From Anaspis maculata (taxonomy: Eukaryota > Arthropoda > Insecta > Coleoptera > Scraptiidae), in NCBI GenBank assembly GCA_949128115.1, contig OX421966.1, forward strand, positions 62,121,416 through 62,185,415: a stretch of 64,000 nucleotides of DNA. The letters are read 5' to 3'. The notes beneath the pieces are model-generated. The model was not told the origin of the DNA and searched no databases. It saw only the letters and a list, made by a program, of their open reading frames with translations. A program made the position numbers and the translations under genes. Positions 52,001 through 61,000 of this stretch are shown here, in pieces; position 1 is the stretch's first letter; each line of letters begins with the position of its first letter.

Positions 52001-55000
52001 AATCGTTTTTTCACCGTAACTTTTGAATCGTTGCACAGTGGGTTGAGAATGGACATTTTGTGGCGGAAACTCTCAAACTTACAGAACTAGTCCAGAATGA
52101 GCTTGTGATTTCAAGAAGAATAATGAAAAAATTCTCATCTGAAAATTGGGGTTGTTTTCAGGGGGTGAGAATTTAACTTACTGAATAAAAGTCTGAAACT
52201 TTCAATTTTCACAAGAATTGACCTTTAAAATAAGGGAAAAATAAAGAAAAAAATCTCATTTGAAAATTGGGGTTGTTCACAGGGGGTAGAAATTGAACTT
52301 GATGAATAAAAATCTGAAACTTTTGATTTCCATAGCACTTTATCTCTCAAAATATTGAATGAATAGAATGAATTATAAAAAAATCATGAAAAAATCATCT
52401 GAAAATTGGGGGTGGGTTCAGGGGGTGCAAATCGAACAATCTGAAAAAATCTGGAACTTACAATTTTTAAAGCATTTGATCTCTTGAATTATGTAAAAAT
52501 GATGGAAAAGATCTCATTTGAAAATTTTTGTTTTTTTCAGGGGGGTGGAAATTGAACTAACGGAATAAAAATTTTCAATTTTCATAGCATTTGACCTCTA
52601 AAATAATGAACAGAGAATATTTGCGGTGGCGGTGGCTCGAAGATTCGAAGAATTCACATGTGTTGTTGTCTTGAGTTACGCCACCCAGATGAGTTTGAGA
52701 GCATCAGGACAAATAGATGCATCGAAATAGCTTCACGAAATTACAAGTTCAGTTCTCTCCCCTGAAAACCAGTCCATTTTTAAGATGAGATTTTTTCATT
52801 TTTTGTCATCAATCAAGAGGTCAAATGCTATTAAAATCGGAAGTTTCAGATCTTAATTCCGTAAGTCAACTTTCCACCCCCTGACAACAACCCTAATTTT
52901 CAAATGAGATCTTTTCCATCATTTTTACATCATTGAAGAGATCAAATGCCATCAAAATTGTAAGTTTCAGATTTTTCAGATAGTTCAATTTCCACCCCCT
53001 AAAAACAACCCCAATTTTCAGAAAAGTTTTTTTCATAATTTTTTATCATTTATTTTAATCATTCATCTATTTAAGAGGTCAAGTGCTATGAAAATCAAAA
53101 ATTTCAGATTTTTATTCATCAAGTTCAATTTCCACCCCCTATGAACAACCCCAATTTTCAAACAAGATGATATTCTTCATTTTTCCCTTATTTTAGAGGT
53201 CAATTGCTGTAAAAAATTGGAAGTTTCAGATTTTTATTCAGTGAATTAAATTTCCACCCCCTGAAAACCACCCCAATTTTCAGATGGGAATTTTTTCATT
53301 ATTTTTCCTAAAATCACAAGCTCATTCTGGACTAGTTCTGTAAGTTTGAGAGTTTCCGCCACAAAATGTCCACTCTCAACCCACTGTGCGTTGGACCGAA
53401 TAATAATAATACCACAATTCATCAAAAATTTCTGGGGGCGTAGATAATAGGAGACTGTCCCCTATTTTCGCCCCTATTTTTATCTCCTCTAATTATTTTT
53501 TTAAATTGTTGATATTTTCGGATTTTACGTTCAAATTAGAAGAAAAAGTTACTCTTGCAAAATTTTGATTAGAGGCTTCATTTTCAAGATATTTGGGTTT
53601 GAAAAATTGGAAAACAACACGAAATAGCCACTTTCCGGGGCCCAAATAGGTTTTTTTCTGAGAAACTTCATGTTTCTCTGCGAAAATGGTGGTTTATCAA
53701 CTTCAAACACCCAGAAAACTCCTTCTATTTGACGAATCATGGGTTTTCTTGAATTTTAATTTTTAGGCCCAAGAAAGTGGCGATTTCGAGATGTTTTCCA
53801 ATGTTTCAATCCCAAATATCTCGAAAACGAAGCCCTATCAAAATTTTGCATGGGTAACTTTTTCTTCTAAACTGAACGTAGAATCCGAAAATATCAACAA
53901 TTTAAAAAAAATAATTAGGGAAGATAGAAATAGGGGCGAAAATAGGGGACAGTCTCCTATTATCTACGCCCCCAGAAATTTTTGATGAATTGTGGTATTA
54001 TTATTCGATGGAGACTCATTTGACTTAACTTTGGTTCAAATTTGATTAAAATAGGTCCAACGGTTCAGAAGTTACGGTGAAAAAACCATTTAAAAAGGTC
54101 AACTTCAACACCCTGTATCTTTTTAAGGAAGCATTCTAGGACTATGAGTTTTTTGTTATTTCGGCTTTATTTTTGATGAGGAATCATCCTTCAAAGTTTG
54201 TAATAACCAGACCCGAACACCCAGTATATGCCGTTCACGTTTTAAATGAAGTAGAAATGCCTTTTTGGATAAAAATAAATTAACAAGCTGGTGGGCTACG
54301 GCTACGGCTTATGGCACCCGCGAAGTTTTGGAGCGAGACTATCAGCGGCCATCAGCTGTATCCTCCCAGCGCCCCAGCTTGTCACTTTATTTTTGTTCTG
54401 AAAAGTCATTTTACTGAACATAAAAAGTGAACGGGGTAAAGGTACGTATTTATAATAAATTTGTAAAACAAACCTTTGACTCTGATGCCTTCCATTTCTT
54501 CTTTGTAAGCGTCGACTTCTTCGGGCGTCATCTTGGCGATTTCCGGAACTTCCACGTAGAAATTCTTCCTGAACGGATAGTAAGTGATGTTGTTGTGGTC
54601 GATCTTGGCCAGCTCCTTTTTCTGCTTGTTCGCTATGTTGGCGGCGGTGTCCTTCAGATCCTCCTGCTCCTCCTCGGAGGAGTACTCCATGCCGTCCTGG
54701 TTCTGCTCGATGAGTTCGCCCTTGTTGGTGCTGACCTTGGATTTGGCCGCTATGCCCGTCACGATGACCAGGGCGCCCTTTTTGTTGTCGTCCTTGCCGC
54801 CGGCCGGCTTTTTCACGTCGAACTTGTTCGTCTTCCGCACTTCCTCCTGCACGCCCTTCATGAACTCGTCCAGGGGGTCGACGTCGTCTTCTTCTTCCGC
54901 GGGAGGCGGCGGAGGGGGCGGAGAAGCGGGGGCGATCACCGGTTCCTGTCCGTTTTCCTTCTCGTCCTCTTCCATCTCGGCCTCGGCGGCCTTGTCCGAA

Positions 55001-58000
55001 GCATCTTCCTTGTCCTTGTGGTCCTTGTCCTCGTCTTCGGAGTCGTCTTCCAGAGACCACTTCTTGGACGAGGACGAGCTCTGCGGGACCCGGATTTCTT
55101 TCTTGGCCGCGTCCTGCTCCTTCTTTTTTCGCTCGGCGCGCCAGCGTTCTATCCGCTCGCGGCGCTTTTGCATTTCCAGCTCCAGTTTTTTCTGCTCTTC
55201 TTCCTGCAACAATAATTATCAATCATGAATCGCGAAGGTGAGCGACTAAAAACCGGCATTACAATGCCAAGATTGCCAAGACAGACATGGGACTCGAGTT
55301 TTATGATGTGTGATTCTCCCTTCAGTTGACCAGAAGTCGAATCAAAAGCCGGTTCGAGAGGAAGTTGGAGACCGAAGCAGGTTAAAAATTCAAGGACAAA
55401 ATTTTACACTAGAAAAATCAACCAGAAACAGAAATTGGGTTGCTAGGGAAAGTCTGCTTAGCAACTCCTCAGAAATCTAAGCAAATACTTATACTTATTT
55501 TTTATTATTACTACCCATTATGTAGTTACAGGTGATCCACCGAGATTCCCCCCCTCCCCTTGTTGACATTTTCCCCATTGGAATAAATTGGCAGAGAGAA
55601 AAAAATTTCGCAACAATTGTTCCTGCAGAATTCAGATTTGGACACCAAAATTTTCTATATCTTGCAGTATACAGAGTGTTAACGTTTTTTTGACACCCTG
55701 TATTTGTATATTGGTAATGATGCGGCTTTTCCTTTCAAGTCCGCATAATATTATTTGATATGTGATTATGATGATATAAAGGCTGTTCATTTTCAAACTT
55801 TCTATTTCGAATTTTTTGTCACCAAATTTTTTTCCCGAAAAACGCCGAAACAAGGCAATTTTTATTTGAAGGGGGACCTCTAGGACACAAATTGCAAAAT
55901 GTTCATCTTCAAACCCTTCGCTACCACCCTACCCTACTTCAAAATTTCGAATAACATTACCTATCTCAATACCTTCTACATCAAATTGAAGTTGATGAAA
56001 TTCTCTTTCTGCCAAATATATACACACCCAAATGGTCTAGGGATCACCTCGAAATTTTGTTTTGGCTGAAATGACACAATGGGGTGTTATATTGGAAAAA
56101 ATTTGTTTTTTATTGAGTATTCCTATTGTTTCTTATCTAATTAAGCCTTTCATGTAACACGCACGTTAATTCTTGCTCTAATTATCTAGAAAAAAAAAAT
56201 CATTAATCTGTGACGTCACGTGGTGAACCATGCGGCAAACCAAACGTGACCTACTTTGCCGATATTTTGGCGTCTTCGAATCTGAATCACGTTTTGTCAA
56301 TTTTGACGTGCAATTCAAAACTTCAAATCACATGACATTTGTTGTCTGAATTAGAAACGACTGCACTAGCGAGAACAATTTTGAAAAAACGTCCTTTGAG
56401 TGGCTTTGAGGAAGGCAACCATGACGGCCACCAAGCTAGGTTAGCGCCGCAGATCAGTGAGAGAGCTTCTGGTAGCATTCCTGAATTTTTCTGTGGGCAT
56501 TCCAGCAGGGTTTGTGTCTTAATAAATCGGTTTTTCTTTGATCAAATCACGTTGATATTGGCCTAAGGGAACTTTATCCGGTGTAAATAAAAAATAGGTA
56601 GGTAGTTATATCTTTCAATACATTACTCACTTATTTTCAGAACAGCGAACTCGGCCAGGCCGCTGCAAAACGGCCCTTAGCGGTAAACTCTCGGGTGAAA
56701 TGAATTTGTTTTTGATTTATGCATGCAAACACTTCAGTCTTTCTAACTCCACCTCCTGCTCCAGGGGTACACGATAGGGGGGTATTGGGAATATTCGAAT
56801 GCTTTTCAAGTAATTTTAACGTGATTGTAATCAGAAAATTGCACTCACATTGGAACACAAAACACTCCAAAATTGACACAAAAGTTCCCTTATTTTCGCA
56901 AATTTTATTTTTATTATCACCATCTGTGACGGGCTAACTCTAGCCCCAGCGTGACTGGTGTTGCTGTGTTGCTGAATGCTGCTGATGCTTGCTTGCGGCA
57001 CAGCTTGCGGTAACACTTCACTTTTTTCTTGGCATCAGCTATTTGTCAGGTTGATAGGCTGACACGCTGGGATGTTCGGAGTTCACCGCGTTTCCGATTC
57101 CGTACGATATCTAGCGAGAAATTGTACCGCGTCATTTGGCGCCATCTGTTACGCACCCTGGTACCAGTAAGCGCGTGACGTCACGCGAAATTTTCTTTAT
57201 TTTTTTCGGGGCCTAAATGAGCGCAAAAAAATCAAATAAAAAACAAATGAGCTCTACGAAGGCTCTAGTATTTGAATTCATTTTTTCCCTAAATCCGTGG
57301 AACACCCCATTTCTCGAGAAAACATTGGCCGATTTTAGAAATTTTCGTGGTACTCGATAAAGTAATCTTTTGACTCTCTTTTGACTTTTGACAATGGAAA
57401 GGACACAAAAATGACCTGACTTCAGCAAGGTTCCGTTTCGAGAAAACAAGTCGCAGAATTTTGCAGACAACATTTTTGGATAGCGTACATCAATATCCCG
57501 AAGCGATTTTGGACTTTTGATCGTATTCTGTTTTTTCAAAGAGTTATTGATTTTTTTGTGATTCATGGACCGAGAATTAGGCTGTAAAGAAGCATTTATG
57601 ATGGGAAAAAACTGGTTACTATAGCAATTGTAATGTAACGGAAACTTGCCACTGGTTCATTTTGAACAACTCCGGGCTATTTACATGTAATGCAATGTCG
57701 CAGCATGCTTGATTTGTCATAGTCCTAAAAGAGGGGCAGGTTTTTACCACTTATGAGGGTCGATAGGATCAAATTGTTGAATGATACATTTGACAGAGCT
57801 ATTGTGTTCGTCCCTGTCCAGTTTCAAGGGTTAGCAAGACCGTTGGCAGAGTCTGCACCAAAAAATCCAAAAAAACACAAAAAATCAATTACTGTTTGAT
57901 AAAACAAAATACGATCAAAAGTCCAAAAGAATTTCGGGATATTGGTGTAGGCTTTCCGAAAATGTCACCTAAAAAATTCTGCGACTTGTTTTCTCAAAAC

Positions 58001-61000
58001 GGGACCTCTGCTGAAGTCAGATCATTTTTGCGCTCCTTTCATTGTCGCCCCGTATATCGTACAGAGGGTCAGTAATCGTGTGACCTGATGAGGTAATACC
58101 TTGTAGCCAAAGGATCACTTTATCGAACACCACAAAAATTTCTAGAATCGGTTAATGTTTTCTCGAGAAATTGTCATTTTAATTGAGACCAAATTTCGGG
58201 GTGATCCCTAGACCATTTGGGTGTGTATATTTTTGACAATTTCAAACCCATCCCTCAATCCTTTTAAAGTATAATAGGGTGAAGATAAAAATTTGGCAAT
58301 ACGTGTCCTAGATGTCCCACTTAAAATGAAAATCGACCAGTTTCGGCGTTTTCCTGGGAAAAAAAATTGGTGCCAAAAAATGTGAGGTGGGAAGTATGAA
58401 AATGAACACCCTGTATACATAGGTATAACCATAATCAAATATCAAATTATATTATTTGGACTTGAAAGAAGAAACTGCATCATTTCCAATATTTAAGTAC
58501 AGGGTGAAAGTTTTTTTTAAACACTCTATACAGGGCGGTGAAAATTTCGATGCTCACCATTGGTATCTTGGAAGCGGTAAGGGATACGAGGTCGGTCAAA
58601 TTAGAAAAAAGTTGCGCATTATTGTGGCGATTGAGAATCTGAAAAGAAACTTGGTTCCCGATTTATCACGAAAAAACTGAAAATTCTGATTTCAGAAAAT
58701 ATTTTCTATCTTTCCAACCATTCAAGCTATTTCAATCAAATTTGGTAGTTTCAAGTTTTTTATCACTCCGAGTCAAATAACGTTGACAGAAATTTTCCAA
58801 GCCTCCTTGATTTCAAATTATGATAGTCAACTTTTTTTTTCTTATGGCCGCCATATTGGATTTTTGCACTAATAGATGGAGAAAAAAATTAGCTTTCCGA
58901 ATTAGTAACCAACATGTTCTTTTTATGACATTTTAAGCGTCAAATTTCGAAATTTTCGTAAATTATTGACAAAATCGGGAATGCTTCAAAAAACAATGGA
59001 AATATCATCAATAGCAACAACAACAAAAAAATTGTGTTCAATTGACGTATCTAATTTCTTAATCGTGTTTTGTGCTTGTTTGTACCGAGAGTTCATAAAT
59101 TAAATGAGTCAAGGGTGCCTGTGAATTCAAAGCCGTCTATCGAAACGCGTGATCCCTGGTCAAAACTAGGGTAATCCTTACTCCTTTTGTAATAAATTTG
59201 TCAAACTTGAACAAGAACGATGCTAGTTTCGACAGACGTTTTTGAACTCACAGACACCCTTGACCCATTTAATAGAGTATTATACTTTTGAAAAATTTTC
59301 TTTTTTTCGATGGAATCAGAAACTACACACATCAAAAGAATCTAGGGGACAAGCAAATTCAGACGATTCCTGAAATCATCATAACTTTTGATTCTCGCAA
59401 GCGATTTCATATCGGTCTTCGGTGTTCGATAGCCCAATCTTTCGTTCTTATGCCTTGATCACGTCAAACACGAACAGTGTTTCATAAGGTTGCTACAGGG
59501 TGATCAATGGAACAGTGTAAAATTGCCGAAAGTTCAGTACGAGCGCGATTTCCCAAAAAAAATATTGCATGCATTCCGATAGCACAGTTATGAAGATCAG
59601 TGTTTCAGCTTTAGGAACGTTTTTGAATTTTGAAAATCGAAGATGAATTGCCAAAGATATTGATCATTTAGTGCCGCCATGTTGAACTTCCAAGAAAGAA
59701 GAAAGTGATCCGATTTTATTGAAACTTGGAACACAGTAATGTCTGGTTCAAGTAATTGGAATTTCAAGGTCAGATGTCACTTTCGATCACTCTCGAGCCG
59801 CTATATTGAACTTTTTACATAAATGATTCAATTTGAATGAAACTTAACACACTTTGGCAACGTTGGAGCCAGCCTCCTGGAAGGAGCTGCAACCTTCCAA
59901 AAACACCATAAAAACACTAAAATTTGCATTATCTTGAAAATTTGCATCGAATCGAAAAAAATAACACCGCTGTAAGACAATTGAACAAGCTTCAAAATGA
60001 TGTATCACTCAACCCCAATTGTCATTTGAAATTTTCGAAGGGGCTTCCACTCTGGCTACGGGGGGTGAAACTTCAAGGTTAAATTGATAGCAGTTGAACG
60101 TCCCCCTTGAAAACAAAGCTGACCTGTCCTGGCTTGATGAGATGAATGAGATAATTTGGAAACACATTTGATTTTTACCGGAAAACTCAAATTTTCCTGT
60201 TGAAATTTTCAATTTCCTGCAAATTATTTTCACTCTTTCTCTCTTCAACTTCCCACCTGAAAAGACGTTTTGAACAAAAATTTCCATAGGTTCCTAGATA
60301 CTAGTCGGGAAAGTTTTGGGGGTGACACAGCCGATTTTTAACTCTTGTTGTCTAATTCTTACTGATTTTCACCTTTGTTGTTTTTTTTCAATTTCTTACC
60401 CACCCAGCACTTCAATTTGCTCCGTGGTCTCGTAATTTCATTCATTTCGTTGCTCTCCAACACTTCTCGTTTTTTTCTTTCAATTTCTCACCTCACTAGC
60501 ATCCTGCTTCGCTCTGTTATTCCAAACCTTGAAAAAACTCTCGAAAACTGCTAGACAATCAAAAACAAATCGTTTGACCTTCATTTTTGACACTGTCATG
60601 AGTTCATTACTACTTTTGAATTTTTCAATTCAACTCTGCCTATATGAAACCGGACCCCAAAAGTGGTATTATAACTATGGTACATTTTGTAAAAGAGTAG
60701 GGACTGCTTTTTAATATTCTTTATCAAAACTTGGTTAGTACGACTCATCTCTTTTCCAGAACAAATGACTCAAATAATTTCAAGCAATTTGAAAAAAATT
60801 GGTGTTTGAAACTCACCCTGTATAGGAAACAGACAGATATTCAATACACATCCAGTATAGTTGAAACATTTTGCCCAAGATTTTACCCTAACCAGTTTAC
60901 TGAAACCCTTCGAAATAACAAAACTAAAAGGGACCATCCTCGCAATATTCATAACTTTAAAACTAGAAGTCGATGAAACTGGTTTCTTTCTTTTTTGAGC

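Noticed and set aside
54427..55215. 262-codon plus-strand open frame
   Set aside because: It is the antisense of DDX46 exon 4, open because the exon is GC-rich and Lys/Glu-biased. No known domain, and the minus strand is clearly the coding one.
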